Below, piece by piece: positions 51,284 to 59,949 of a stretch of 64,000 bases of DNA (within the stretch, counting starts at the first letter, position 1; the number at the start of each line of letters is the position of its first letter). The stretch lies in contig NZ_LGYA01000001.1 in the NCBI RefSeq assembly GCF_001273755.1, forward strand, positions 1,505,927 through 1,569,926, read 5' to 3'. The notes beneath the pieces are model-generated. The model worked only from the letters and a program-made list of their open reading frames with translations. It did no database searches and was not told the DNA's origin. Made by a program: the position numbers and the translations under genes. Origin of the DNA: Peribacillus butanolivorans. Its GTDB lineage: Bacteria; Bacillota; Bacilli; Bacillales; DSM-1321.

Positions 51284-52320
51284 ATAAAAAAAGAAACGAC
51301 AGCAGGGGCTTTCTTGATGAATGAAAAAATAGTTAAAACTAAGAATAAAAGGGCTAACAAAATAAGAGTCATACTTGTTGAGTTTAAAACAAGTCGAACA
51401 GTCATTTCTGGCTGAAACTGCCCTTGATAAAACATCGTAAATAATTTAGAAACCACTTCACTTGTTACAGTAGTTTCGTGTGGTGGTGATTGTTGTCCTA
51501 ATGCTGCAGTTGCTGAAAATATAAGCAGAATTACGATACTTTCTACTCTTGCCCAAGGTTTTGGATTAAAGTTTATATCTTTCTCTAATTTCCTTTTCAT
51601 AAGAATACTATTGATTACTGCGTAAACTAATAAAGGAATAATCAATATATGTTTAAACAATAGTGCTTGTCCATAAGGAATCATCCAAGAATTAGGATAA
51701 TCCTTAAACTCAACAACAAAGGTCATTAGTATAAGACCTGTCACAATAGTACTTGCAAAGCAAACAATAGCAACAGGTGTAAACCATTTTAAGAAATTCA
51801 ACCAATTAGAATGATTTTTTGAAAACCAACTAACAACGATTAGTATCCCTGTCCAAACACTAACAGCAGTAAAATGGGCTGATTGATTTAAAAAGCCCTT
51901 CACCTGATCATACGAACTGGCGTGACTTGACCAACCAAGTGCAAGAATTAATATGAGCGTGAAGATAATCCCAATGTAAGAATAGAGAGCCCTTTTTCGA
52001 TAATCAAACCAAACCACTAAAATAAATAATAAATTCGAGAAAATGTAAGTAAAAACCCACGCTTTTCCCACTTCAAATGTAAAAAGAACAGACTGAAGGG
52101 TTTGAGCAAATCCAATATCCTCATAAAGGTATAAAATCAATTGTAAAACGGGGATAAACGAAAAGATGGCTATACCCCCTATAGCCATCATTAAATAACC
52201 CTTTGGTACGTTTATATTCGGTCGATAAGAGCTTGGCACAAGATATAAGAGAAAGCTGCCGATGAGAAGGGCAAAGCAAAGATATAACAATGCCTCACTA
52301 ATGATTCCTATTAAGAACAT
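51229..52320 (-). CDS. copD: CopD-family copper-resistance membrane protein
   Basis: The 363-residue protein has about eight or nine membrane spans. Typical CopD/PcoD features are KAWVFTYIFSNLLF, GWSSHASSYDQVKGFLNQSA HF (His pair in the membrane domain, about 130-148), VWTGILIVVSWFS and the C-terminal ATAALGQQSPPHE. It starts one base after the copC stop, so the two form an operon. In B. subtilis the two domains are fused in YcnJ, a copper importer used under limitation; split proteins as here are common. The direction of copper movement is not certain. Confidence 0.87.
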   Translation of the reverse strand: MFLIGIISEALLYLCFALLIGSFLLYLVPSSYRPNINVPKGYLMMAIGGIAIFSFIPVLQLILYLYEDIGFAQTLQSVLFTFEVGKAWVFTYIFSNLLFILVVWFDYRKRALYSYIGIIFTLILILALGWSSHASSYDQVKGFLNQSAHFTAVSVWTGILIVVSWFSKNHSNWLNFLKWFTPVAIVCFASTIVTGLILMTFVVEFKDYPNSWMIPYGQALLFKHILIIPLLVYAVINSILMKRKLEKDINFNPKPWARVESIVILLIFSATAALGQQSPPHETTVTSEVVSKLFTMFYQGQFQPEMTVRLVLNSTSMTLILLALLFLVLTIFSFIKKAPAVVSFFMCILLVLCVYLSLILGLQ

Positions 52321-52321
52321 T

Positions 52322-52882
52322 TTATTTTTTCCTTCTCATTACCCATATGAAACTTCCAACAACGATCACAATTAATACACCAATGATAGATGGAATTATA
52401 TAGGATGGCAATTTGTTTTGTTCGATTTTCTCTTTTGGTTCATTTGCTGTTTTTGGTTTATTTTCTTCTACTTGTTTCGCATCTTCTTTTTTTGGTTCCT
52501 TTTGTACTTCTGCAGGAGTTTCGGTAACAGGCATATCTACCGAGAAGGAAAAATCTCCATCAATAGGGTGCCCATCTGCTCCGATAATCTTCCATTTCGC
52601 TTGATATTTCCCATTTTCTAAAGGATTTGAAAAACTACCTACCATTTTATTCTCTGTTATAGAGATATTTTTAACAGGTATTGAATCTCCATTTAAATTT
52701 TGAATCTCAAATGTACTGTTCTGTTCTATCTTTGATTCAAAAGTTAATGTGATTTCTTGCAATTCCTCTTTAACGATAGCTCCATTTTGAGGAGATGAGC
52801 TTTCTAAACCAGTGTGAGCCAAAGCATTGTTTACAAATGCTAGGAAGAATATAAACGTAAATAAAAATAACTTTTTTATCAT
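52322..52882 (-). CDS. copC: CopC-domain copper-binding exported protein
   Basis: ATG 52882 has TTTGGAGGTTAATT upstream. A signal peptide (LFLFTFIFFLAFVNNALA) is cut before His, giving the mature N-terminal HTGLESSSPQNG that binds copper in CopC proteins. The domain continues ITLTFESKIEQ and IIGADGHPIDGDFSFSV with a second His. A Glu/Lys/Pro spacer and a C-terminal membrane helix (YIIPSIIGVLIVIVVGSFIW, then MRRKK) anchor it outside the membrane. It would deliver copper to CopD encoded next. Confidence 0.9.
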   Translation of the reverse strand: MIKKLFLFTFIFFLAFVNNALAHTGLESSSPQNGAIVKEELQEITLTFESKIEQNSTFEIQNLNGDSIPVKNISITENKMVGSFSNPLENGKYQAKWKIIGADGHPIDGDFSFSVDMPVTETPAEVQKEPKKEDAKQVEENKPKTANEPKEKIEQNKLPSYIIPSIIGVLIVIVVGSFIWVMRRKK

Positions 52883-53389
52883 AATTAACCTCCAAATAGT
52901 AATAACGCACTCATTGTATCAGAGTGGGTATTATATTCAAACCATCATTACAACAAATTTTCGACAAATTGGCAAACTTGGCATAAACAAAATATTTGAG
53001 TGAGGTGGAACAATAGGAGTGAAAAGATTTTAATTTCAACTCAAAATGACAATAGTGAGGACTTTTTGATATGACGAGGAATAGGGAAATCGAGTAAAAG
53101 AGGAATTGAAAAAAATTCAATCAACCTTAAATCCTCAAATCACTCACTTTTATAAAAATTTAATACTCGTTAACATCGCAATGTAAAAGGTAAACACAAG
53201 CAAACCACCTCATAATAACCCCATCCATGCGCTTGTTTTTCGATAACTAATGAAAAGATAAATTAAGAAAAGTATCGATAAATAAAAATATTGCTGATAC
53301 AATTCTACAACTCAAATGTAAGAGGTAACTATACATACAATTTGGGAGAGAGAAGGTTTATCCCCTTATTCTTCAGAGGTCTTTAATGG
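52883..53389. other. Intergenic, no gene seen
   Basis: AT-rich sequence. I see no ORF with a binding site and no strong hairpin. Confidence 0.45.
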
Positions 53390-53695
53390 ATTAATTGATA
53401 ACATTTGTATCGCGCGTGGGTATGAATTTTGTTCAATAGTTGAACCAGCAGGAACTGTAATTACTAATTGCCTACACCTGCACCTCCAGGAGTATAGGTT
53501 AATAGATCATCCATCTATAGTACTATAGTACACCATTAACATAACCATTAAAGTAACTATTATCTGTTGCTAAAGCCGGAAGTGTAGTAGCATCTGCTCC
53601 TGTGTCAGTCCAGAAGTCTTCAACTGCAATTGTTAAATTCCTGCACCTGTAACAGTGGCAGTAACTTCATTGAAGAACCTTACAACAGATGGAAA
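53390..53695 (-). pseudogene. DUF4183-like domain relic
   Basis: In several minus-strand frames one can read NEVTATVTGAG, then TDNSYFNGYVNGV, then LVITVPAGSTIEQNS. These are pieces of the beta-rich domain (ATNNSYFNVYINGVLQ / NLVITVPAGSTI pattern) that I associate with DUF4183 proteins of sporeformers. Several frameshifts and stops make it a pseudogene. Confidence 0.55.
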
Positions 53696-53724
53696 CAAGG
53701 CAACTTGTGCAATAGGAAGTGAAA

Positions 53725-53919
53725 GCCTCTGACGGGATTCGAACCCGCACTCCTTTCGTAAGCATAGGATAGGGGAGAACACGCTTCCCTACGGATTTTC
53801 ACCGGCAGGAATTGCACCTGCCGCAGCTTATTTGCTTTTCGGTGCTTCTGAAACCCTTACCTTGCGACCCGGTGGCTACAATGTTTTCCGGCGCTCTTCC
53901 CTTCTAGAGCTACAGAGGC
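53725..53919 (-). ncRNA. tRNA-like structured RNA with long insertion (195 nt)
   Basis: On the minus strand, GCCTCTG (53919-53913) and CAGAGGC (53731-53725) form a perfect seven-pair acceptor-like stem. TA then GCTC/GAGC makes a D-arm-like hairpin, and GCGGG-TTCGAAT-CCCGT makes a textbook T-arm beside the 3' stem strand. Between D- and T-arm, instead of a normal anticodon and variable part, lie about 145 bases with further stems: CGGCAGG/CCTGCCG (loop TGCAATT), TAGGG/CCCTA and GTAAG/CTTAC. It could be a tRNA-derived regulatory RNA, a tRNA with an intron, or a phage tRNA-like RNA. Stems are seen; function is unknown. Confidence 0.7.
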
Positions 53920-54162
53920 GAAATATAATACTCTAATTATACGAATCTTATAAGTGGTTGTGAACGATAGTATAACCGAAATTAAAAGAATGAAAAACCT
54001 GACTTGATAAATATTAGAATCCTACGATAAAAAAGGGTTCTTCTTATTGTGCGGTAGATTTTGTGGGATTGCTGCAAAAATTAATAAAGGTCCAACCTGG
54101 TTGATAGATGAAAATGACCAGGGCTTCCTTGATAGAGAAATAAATTAAATGACAAAACATCT
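53920..54162. other. Intergenic with a short phage-gene relic
   Basis: A frame without start reads CGRFCGIAAKINKGPTWLID then ENDQGFLDREIN-stop (54050-54148). It looks like the end of a small phage gene. Confidence 0.35.
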
Positions 54163-54184
54163 AAAAGAGGGTGAACCTTCGCCC
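54163..54184 (-). terminator. Terminator of the CI-like repressor gene
   Basis: GGGTGAA pairs with TTCGCCC (one G-T), with TTTT following on the minus strand. Confidence 0.55.
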
Positions 54185-54211
54185 ATCTTAAATTGCTCAC
54201 GATTGGAATTA

Positions 54212-54850
54212 TCAATCGTATATTTTTATTGCTTGAACTACTTTTCCTAATATTCGAACCCGATCTTTTTTGATATTATAAGTTTTTTCTTCATAAAATG
54301 GATCTGTGCTGGATGGAATCAGTGTGATGTTTTCTTCGAAAATGTTCACTTTTTTGACTGTAGCATCATGACCATTTACTAAGACCACACCAATTTTACC
54401 CCTTTCAACATAGGTTGTTTTTTCAACTAGGATAAGTGAGCCGTCGCTGAATTCTTTATTCATGCTGTTGCCATTTACCTTAAGGTAAAAATATTCTTTG
54501 TTTGTATCTAGCATAGAATTTAAAGTAGGCATATAGGCTTCAATATACTCTCGGGCAAAATTCGGTTCACCAGCAGGGATATTTCCGTAAACACCAATAA
54601 ATCTGACGTTCTTCTCGTTTAAATATTCCATTGAAGGATCATCTTCAACTGTAGGTGATCCTTCAATGAGATGTGAAAGCGGTATATCAAAGCACGTAGA
54701 CATCAGGCTTAATTTATCCATTAAAGGTTTGTTTCGCCCCGATTCCCAGGCTGATACTGCTGTAGGAGCAACTTTTAATATTTTTGCTAAATCTTCTTGG
54801 GTCATTCTTCGTTCTTTTCTTAACTTTTTAATTCGTTCTCCAATGTGCAT
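54212..54850 (-). CDS. Phage CI/LexA-like repressor with S24 peptidase domain
   Basis: The 212-residue protein has an N-terminal XRE helix-turn-helix (MHIGERIKKLRKERRMTQED, LAKILKVAPTAVSAWESGRN) and a C-terminal S24 domain. The self-cleavage site is Ala-Gly in GNIPAGEPN (about residue 92), the catalytic Ser is in KVNGNSMNKEFSDG and the Lys in GHDATVKKVNIF. RecA-ssDNA would trigger autocleavage and induce the prophage. It is divergent from a Cro-like gene, with operator repeats between, forming an immunity switch that has outlived the prophage body. Confidence 0.9.
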   Translation of the reverse strand: MHIGERIKKLRKERRMTQEDLAKILKVAPTAVSAWESGRNKPLMDKLSLMSTCFDIPLSHLIEGSPTVEDDPSMEYLNEKNVRFIGVYGNIPAGEPNFAREYIEAYMPTLNSMLDTNKEYFYLKVNGNSMNKEFSDGSLILVEKTTYVERGKIGVVLVNGHDATVKKVNIFEENITLIPSSTDPFYEEKTYNIKKDRVRILGKVVQAIKIYD

Positions 54851-54876
54851 ATTTCTTCACCTCTATCTTGAATATA

Positions 54877-54955
54877 CACTATGAGTGAATATGAGTAAAC
54901 TTAAAGTGTGTGAATTTTACAACAATATGTTGTTAACTATACTTCAAGTGTGATA
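54877..54955. promoter_or_regulatory. CI/Cro operator region
   Basis: Three related sites lie in the divergent spacer: ACACTATGAGTG (54878-54889), CTTAAAGTGTGTG (54900-54912) and ACTTCAAGTGTGAT (54941-54954). All fit a symmetric ACACTT-AAGTGT core, whose perfect form occurs at 55190-55204 in the end of the cro-like gene. Confidence 0.65.
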
Positions 54956-54984
54956 TTATTTTTTTAGACAGGAGGTGACAAGAT

Positions 54985-55209
54985 GTGACAAATATAAAGT
55001 TTACAATCAAACAGGCGAGAAAGTATAAAGGTTTAACACAAGAAGAAATGGCAAAAGTGCTAGGAATGGCCAAGAGAACCTATATTGATTACGAGCAATA
55101 TAAAATTCCTTTACGTATTGATAAGGCTTTTTTGTTTGCAGAGTGCGTTGGTTTTTCGATTGACGATATCATTTTTTTTGACCCTGACATACACTTTAAG
55201 TGTAGTTAA
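54985..55209 (+). CDS. Cro-like XRE-family regulator
   Basis: GTG 54985 follows AGGAGGTGACAAG. The 74-residue protein is one XRE helix-turn-helix domain (FTIKQARKYKGLTQEEMAKV, LGMAKRTYIDYEQYK) with a short C-terminal segment (FAECVGFSIDDIIFFDPD). It should compete with the CI-like protein for the operators between them and start the lytic programme. The perfect operator TACACTTTAAGTGTA overlaps its last codons, perhaps a roadblock or autoregulatory site. Confidence 0.82.
   Translation: MTNIKFTIKQARKYKGLTQEEMAKVLGMAKRTYIDYEQYKIPLRIDKAFLFAECVGFSIDDIIFFDPDIHFKCS
55190..55204. promoter_or_regulatory. Perfect palindromic operator in the cro 3' end
   Basis: TACACTTTAAGTGTA is the exact symmetric form of the sites in the CI/Cro spacer. 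It is 2 bases before the stop codon of the Cro-like gene. Confidence 0.6.
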
Positions 55210-55358
55210 GGGGCAAGTTTACCATCTGACTTAACAACAAGTGATTGAGCAACCCTTTTTGAATGGGGTAATAAAACCACTCAATTATATGGGAACAAAG
55301 GCGAACGTTTTAGGATATAAAAGAACATTGCTTTAAACATCTTTGGGTGAAGGGATTA

Positions 55359-55427
55359 TCTAACAGTTCGGAAAATAAAACACTTGTATAACAATATGGC
55401 TGATGGTCGTATTAAAGGAATTAAGTC
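55359..55427 (+). pseudogene. Excisionase/HTH-like relic
   Basis: A frame reads VRKIKHLYNNMADGRIKGIK and stops after SYE. The pattern YNNMADGRIKGIKS resembles the recognition helix and wing of excisionase-type proteins (YxLIxxGKLKAIK). It has no proper start. Confidence 0.35.
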
Positions 55428-55464
55428 ATATGAGTGATGTTATCTTTTGGTTAATGACTGAAGA

Positions 55465-55620
55465 AGCCGGATTTATTATATTGAAAATCATCCGAAAGTG
55501 CCACTGGAAAACCAGACTAAAAATAGAGTTTTCTCAAAAATCCATACTTATGATGATTTGAGAAAACAATTGGGAAGGTGGATAAAGTGGAAAGAGAAAT
55601 TAAATCATTTGAGGTAGTTT
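55465..55620 (+). pseudogene. C-terminal relic of a small phage early protein
   Basis: The frame reads IYYIENHPKVPLENQTKNRV then FSKIHTYDDLRKQLGRWIKW and ends KEKLNHLR-stop inside the next gene. Its N-terminal part is lost. Its end still overlaps the following ORF, as in compact phage early operons. Confidence 0.45.
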
Positions 55621-55802
55621 CAGGAGCAGTTGTTAATACCATTTCGATTGGTAGAGAATTTGGTGGAGAAATTGTTGAGGACATTATCTTACACGATGGA
55701 GTATTCAAATTGTTTAATCGCAAGGACGAGCTTATCACAGAAATTAATTTACCTGTTGTTGGTGTGAAATACGAGTATAAAGGAGGCGAGTTAAGTGCCT
55801 AA
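55587..55802 (+). CDS. Small phage early protein (71 aa)
   Basis: GTG 55587 sits eight bases after GGGAAGG; a GTG three codons upstream overlaps the site. The product MEREIKSFEVVSGAVVNTIS continues to GEIVEDIILHDGVFKLFNRK and is a small beta-rich protein. No family is recognised. It overlaps both the relic upstream and the YqaI-like gene downstream (8 bp), so it belongs to the phage early operon behind the Cro-like gene. Confidence 0.55.
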   Translation: MEREIKSFEVVSGAVVNTISIGREFGGEIVEDIILHDGVFKLFNRKDELITEINLPVVGVKYEYKGGELSA

Positions 55803-56019
55803 AGAAATCAAACATCCGAAAATTTCTCAGACTCTAAAGTTAGGTTTTCTTAGCTTTAAAGCGCAACCAGAACATGCAGGCATTGATTATTATGGCCATG
55901 GAATTTTATTGGGTGATTCAATTGTAATGGATCCATCCACAGGTGAAGTTGTGTTGAAAGTAAACCTAGATAGTTACCTTAGTGAAGTTTACGGTTTTTT
56001 ATTTAAAACTGCTGATTAA
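55795..56019 (+). CDS. YqaI-like phage protein (74 aa)
   Basis: GTG 55795 follows AGGAGGCGAGTTAA. The C-terminal half, HGILLGDSIVMDPSTGEVVL then KVNLDSYLSEVYGFLFKTAD, matches the pattern of B. subtilis skin/PBSX-region YqaI (DDYVIDGGEIILRENLERYL...). The function of YqaI is not known; the gene lies in early operons of PBSX-like phages. It overlaps the upstream gene by 8 bp. Confidence 0.65.
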   Translation: MPKEIKHPKISQTLKLGFLSFKAQPEHAGIDYYGHGILLGDSIVMDPSTGEVVLKVNLDSYLSEVYGFLFKTAD

Positions 56020-56202
56020 AAAAGGACTCTTGGATCAAATCCAGAAAGACAATCTATTTGTTTTTGGAAGGCAACATGAGTTATTGAAAAGAAAGGATTT
56101 AATTACAATCTATGAAATGAATTATATAGTACACTAAGACTAGGAGCAATTGGACAGTGGCGCATTCGAAGAAATTGCAAATAAGATTAATAAAAATATT
56201 TG

Positions 56203-56232
56203 AGCCCTCTTTCCTTTGTAGGAGATAGGGCT
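56203..56232 (+). terminator. Hairpin terminator
   Basis: AGCCCT pairs with AGGGCT around a long loop, with a short T-rich tail. Confidence 0.5.
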
Positions 56233-56640
56233 TGTTCCTTATAGAAAGGCAAATCATCCTGAATTTCATGTCTAATCATCGATAATAATACCCTAATTTC
56301 AATTTAATAATCTTCTCTAAGAAAGTGACTTTAATCTTTTGGATACATTCGGATGTGCAATTGTAACTGTCCAGCGGAGATATTTACCTAATATAGTAAC
56401 AATTAAAGAAGGTAATATGTATATAAAACGTATAAAATGTTAAACCCTCTAGCGCAGGTTCTTTGCTTATTGTCCTATCTGCTTCTGTTCAATAGTTGTG
56501 TGCTATATTTGAAGTGAAGAATTTGAAATGCTGTCACCCTATCCTTTGTATGGAAATTAATTCGACAAAACATAGAAAACTTCTATACTATCGGGAATTC
56601 ACTACTCCTAAGCAAAAGAAAAGTTGAAGTTGTGAAAAAA

Positions 56641-56677
56641 AAAGCCTTTGGGGAAAATACAAAACAAATGGCTTTTT
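56641..56677 (+). terminator. Rho-independent terminator
   Basis: AAAGCCTTTG pairs with CAAATGGCTTT (one mismatch), flanked by A-run and T-run. Confidence 0.7.
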
Positions 56678-56890
56678 TTATGAAGAAATCTTATTCTGAA
56701 AATAGGCAAATATACGATCTAACTAGAAGAACAAAATAAGAATCAGTATAGGTCAATCTAATTAATGTTGGCTTTTTTGTTCGATAATGGGATGATGCCA
56801 CAAAGAAAGTTAGTAAGCTGATAATGCAGTGATTTAAGAATAATCTAATTAATAATTTAAAGTAATATATTCTATTAGAGGTGTTGGATT

Positions 56891-57352
56891 ATGAGGTCGT
56901 TCAAATATACAGTTTGTTTTATTAAGCAAGGGAGTAAATTGCTCATGCTTAATAGAGAAAAAGCGCCAATTATGGGAGTTTGGAACGGTGTGGGAGGAAA
57001 AATTGAAAGAGGAGAATCACCAGAGGAAGCTGCTCTGCGTGAAGTAGAGGAAGAAACTGGTATACACTTAGAAGATTTTTTCTCACAAGGTACAATAACA
57101 TGGGAAACTTCAGAGGGTGTAATCGATGGGCTTCATGTTTTTTTAGGTGAGTTAGATAGCAGTCATGTCTATGAGACACCAAAGAAAATGCGAGAAGGTA
57201 TTTTAGATTGGAAGTCAATTGACTGGATACTCGACTCTCAAAACCTTGGTATTCCAGAGAAAATACCTCACTACCTGCCAGTATTATTGGAAAAGGAAGG
57301 GGTTCATATCTTCACCTATATGGATGGTAAGATGATACATGATGCTAATTAG
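56891..57352 (+). CDS. Nudix hydrolase (MutT-like)
   Basis: TTAGAGGTGTTGG precedes ATG 56891. The protein has 153 residues with a full Nudix box GGKIERGESPEEAALREVEE then ETGI (about 36-58; the REVEEE glutamates bind Mg). N-terminal FKYTVCFIKQGSKLLMLNRE and the C-terminal lobe GILDWKSIDWILDSQNLGIP match the 8-oxo-dGTPase/MutT-type subgroup of Bacillus (YtkD/MutT-like). It hydrolyses nucleoside diphosphate derivatives, possibly cleaning oxidised nucleotides. It is monocistronic. Confidence 0.88.
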   Translation: MRSFKYTVCFIKQGSKLLMLNREKAPIMGVWNGVGGKIERGESPEEAALREVEEETGIHLEDFFSQGTITWETSEGVIDGLHVFLGELDSSHVYETPKKMREGILDWKSIDWILDSQNLGIPEKIPHYLPVLLEKEGVHIFTYMDGKMIHDAN

Positions 57353-57811
57353 ATATCATTAAACTAGAGCTTTGATAAGTTTAATATGAAAAATGATAAG
57401 GTCAGCATAAACATTATTGACTTTCCTATTATGGGGTTGTATTGATTGAGTCGACATTTTATAATGTTGGCTTTTTGTTTTCTCATCCTAATGCCGATAA
57501 AAATGTTGTAACCCTTTTTTTGAACCAAAAATTGGCCGAAGTGCACCTGCTACAGATTTTACGAGATTTTATTTATGAGAGTTCCTCTTAAATGAGATGG
57601 ACCTATGTTTATTAATAAGATATAGATATACTAGTCATACTTTATCTCTACCTTGTTGAAATATCTCTAGTTTTTTTCACTCATTTTTAGAAAGATTGCA
57701 GGTAATAGATTGCTAAAGCACAAATATACACTTAATAAAGACTTGTAAAATGGTAAAAGGAGGTTTTGGATATTCGGAAAATTCAAAAAGAGGTTTAGGA
57801 GGAGATAATAA
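57353..57811. other. Intergenic, no gene seen
   Basis: The region has no gene; the last 30 bases hold the AGGAGGAGATAAT site of the lipase gene. Confidence 0.45.
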
Positions 57812-59404
57812 TTGAAAAGAAATTTAATTAAATATATCGTTTTTCTAGTCCTCATTTCAACAATATTAGTTATGGTTAAGCCAGACATTACCTCGGCAGG
57901 AAAATTAAAGCCGCCATCTGAAACTTTCACACCAGGGGATTGGTTTCTAGGAGATATCCCGCCTAATCTAGATGTAAATAAACCACCAATCGTATTTGTT
58001 CAAGGGAAAAATGGTAGTTCAACTAGCTGGTACGGAGAAACGGAATATCATGGTGTCAATGATATGTATACAAAAGCATATGAAGCGGGTTACCAAACTG
58101 TTTTTGTTCAGCTCTATGATGCGGCCGGAAATGGTTCAGTAAGCCAATATACTAATGGTAGGCTATTAGCATCACAACTTGCTGAAATCAGTAACCATTT
58201 TGGGGGAAAAAAAGTTAATATTATAGCTCATAGTAAGGGAGGGCCAGACACTCAAGCAGCCCTTGTTCACTATGGAGCACATCTTTATGTCGGAAGGGTT
58301 ATCACTCTGGCTTCTCCTCATCATGGTTCTAACTTAGCTGATTTAGCTTATAGCTGGTATGCGGGTTGGCTGGGTTCGTTGCTTGGTCAAAAAGATGATG
58401 GAACATACTCTTTGCAAGTAGGAAAAATGGAAGAATTTCGTTCAGTCACAGATAACCATGTAAACTCTCGAAAAAATAAGTATTACACCGCTACAGGAAT
58501 GAATAGAGGTCCAGCTCTTTCCGCTTTATCAATGGGAGGACAATATTTATCTTCTTATGGAGAAAATGATGGTCTAGTAAATGTATGGAGTGCAAAATTA
58601 CCTTATGCTTCCCATTTATTTACTGATCCAAACTTAGATCACGACAACATACGCATAGGTTCTGCTGTCTTTTCAAGAATTGAACCATACTTAAGAAGTG
58701 ATTCAATTGCTGGAGTTCCAAGTTTAAATACTAATTCAACACTACAAGTTCAAGATGAGATTATCAAAACTGATATTTCTCAAACAGTTCATGGAGGAAT
58801 GCTGCAACAACATGCCTGGATCAAGCAAACCTTCAATGTTAATGAACCAACCTCTGGTAATGTAACGATATACACAGCCTCAGATGATGTAGAGGTGGAA
58901 TTAATTTCTCCATCTGATCAAACGTATTTACCCTCCTTACAAGTAAACTCTACTGAGAATAAATCATCCTTTTTTTCTGGTGCAACTATCCAAACATTTA
59001 AAAGAAATAGCCTTGAAGTTGGAAACTGGAAGGTACGAATGAAGACAAAGTCACCAAAAGATGCATTCCTGTTAACAGCACAATTTAATGAAAGGGATCC
59101 CATTACATTAAGTATGTCCGGGAAAGTAAAACAAAAGGATGCAAAATTCTTAATAAAGACTCCGATGAAAAATAAATATAAGTCAACTAGCACCACCTTT
59201 ACTGTTCATCTTATTGATGAAGATGGAAATGAAATTGCTAAAAATAGCTCAATAAAGGAAATTGATACAGAGAATTTTTCGGGTGCCTTTCCAGAAGTGC
59301 CTAAATCAGGTGTTTATAATATAACGATTGATGTAAAAGAAAAAAATATAGATGGTACTGAAAGAACTCGTACTTTGATTCGCTCAGTCTATATTGAAAA
59401 ATAA
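57812..59404 (+). CDS. Secreted lipase/esterase with C-terminal beta domains
   Basis: TTG 57812 follows TTAGGAGGAGATAATAA. A signal peptide (IVFLVLISTILVMVKPDITS, cut near TSAG) leads an alpha/beta hydrolase: oxyanion strand PPIVFVQGKNGSSTSWYG (about 55-72), nucleophile elbow IIAHSKGGPDT with Ser near residue 143 and LASPHHGSNLADLA, probable acid and His within GENDGLVNVWS and LDHDNIRIG. Residues 300-530 form two beta domains like those of surface lipases and proteases. Likely a secreted lipase acting on environmental lipids; the 530-residue length fits. It is monocistronic. Confidence 0.88.
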   Translation: MKRNLIKYIVFLVLISTILVMVKPDITSAGKLKPPSETFTPGDWFLGDIPPNLDVNKPPIVFVQGKNGSSTSWYGETEYHGVNDMYTKAYEAGYQTVFVQLYDAAGNGSVSQYTNGRLLASQLAEISNHFGGKKVNIIAHSKGGPDTQAALVHYGAHLYVGRVITLASPHHGSNLADLAYSWYAGWLGSLLGQKDDGTYSLQVGKMEEFRSVTDNHVNSRKNKYYTATGMNRGPALSALSMGGQYLSSYGENDGLVNVWSAKLPYASHLFTDPNLDHDNIRIGSAVFSRIEPYLRSDSIAGVPSLNTNSTLQVQDEIIKTDISQTVHGGMLQQHAWIKQTFNVNEPTSGNVTIYTASDDVEVELISPSDQTYLPSLQVNSTENKSSFFSGATIQTFKRNSLEVGNWKVRMKTKSPKDAFLLTAQFNERDPITLSMSGKVKQKDAKFLIKTPMKNKYKSTSTTFTVHLIDEDGNEIAKNSSIKEIDTENFSGAFPEVPKSGVYNITIDVKEKNIDGTERTRTLIRSVYIEK

Positions 59405-59423
59405 ATAAAAAAATTAGGAAATA

Positions 59424-59453
59424 GCCTTCTCTTTATTGAGAGGGCATCTTGTT
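59424..59453 (+). terminator. Terminator of the lipase gene
   Basis: GCCTTCTCT pairs with AGAGGGC and a T-containing tail follows. Confidence 0.6.
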
Positions 59454-59661
59454 TAGGGGATACAGGGAGAAGAGCGTTAGGCAGAAGCAATAAGGCTCTC
59501 TTTATTTTATTTAAAGATTACCACTTAGGTAAATTTGTTAATAAAACAATTCGATGTGTGTATTTTTAGGAATTAACTATGTAGGCTAAACTTGAATTCA
59601 AGAGGAGAATAAGGTTTAAGAATATTTGCATCTGCAGAAAAAGCTGCAAACCGCTGTTTAC

Positions 59662-59949
59662 TTAATCCTTATTTTGATTAGAGTCTCTATATGACAAAAT
59701 GGCAGTTTTGAGCGCAGCATAATTGCCTATGCTTGCGTAACCATAGAACCAGCCCATGAAAATGCCTGCTATAAAGTGATGACGATGGCTAATGAAAATG
59801 GAAATGATTAAACCTAGAACTATAGCAATTGTAGGTATGAATTTTGGAGGGATATGAAACATGATCTTCAAAATTTGAGTCAAGATTATGATAGTTGGGA
59901 TGGCTATTACTGCATCCCAAAAGTTTGTATGGATGGTTGGGAAATCCAA
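59662..59949 (-). CDS. Small holin-like membrane protein (95 aa)
   Basis: TTG 59949 follows AAAGTGGTGTTATTA. The protein has three hydrophobic segments (FWDAVIAIPTIIILTQILKI, FIPTIAIVLGLIISIFISHR, FIAGIFMGWFYGYASIGNYA) and a charged tail (SYRDSNQNKD). The PPKFIPTIAIVLGLIIS pattern and the final A-aliphatic helix resemble phage-type holins of the same group as the 4487 holin ([13 protein letters not shown] ... [15 protein letters not shown]). There is no endolysin gene beside it. It may be a prophage remnant. Confidence 0.6.
   Translation of the reverse strand: MDFPTIHTNFWDAVIAIPTIIILTQILKIMFHIPPKFIPTIAIVLGLIISIFISHRHHFIAGIFMGWFYGYASIGNYAALKTAILSYRDSNQNKD

Larger units (their letters stand above)
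56020..56890. other. Prophage debris and terminators
   Basis: There is no complete gene. Pieces include EQLDSGAFEEIANKINKNI before 56201 and a fourth trace of the SSB-tail protein on the minus strand (56242-56275, IQDDLPF). Hairpins lie at 56203-56232 and 56641-56677. The rest is AT-rich. Confidence 0.45.

Noticed and set aside
53725-53919. Cobalamin riboswitch or standard group I intron
   Set aside because: A GGTGAAAATCC word recalls the cobalamin switch, but the B12 box and following gene are absent; group I core words could not be found either.
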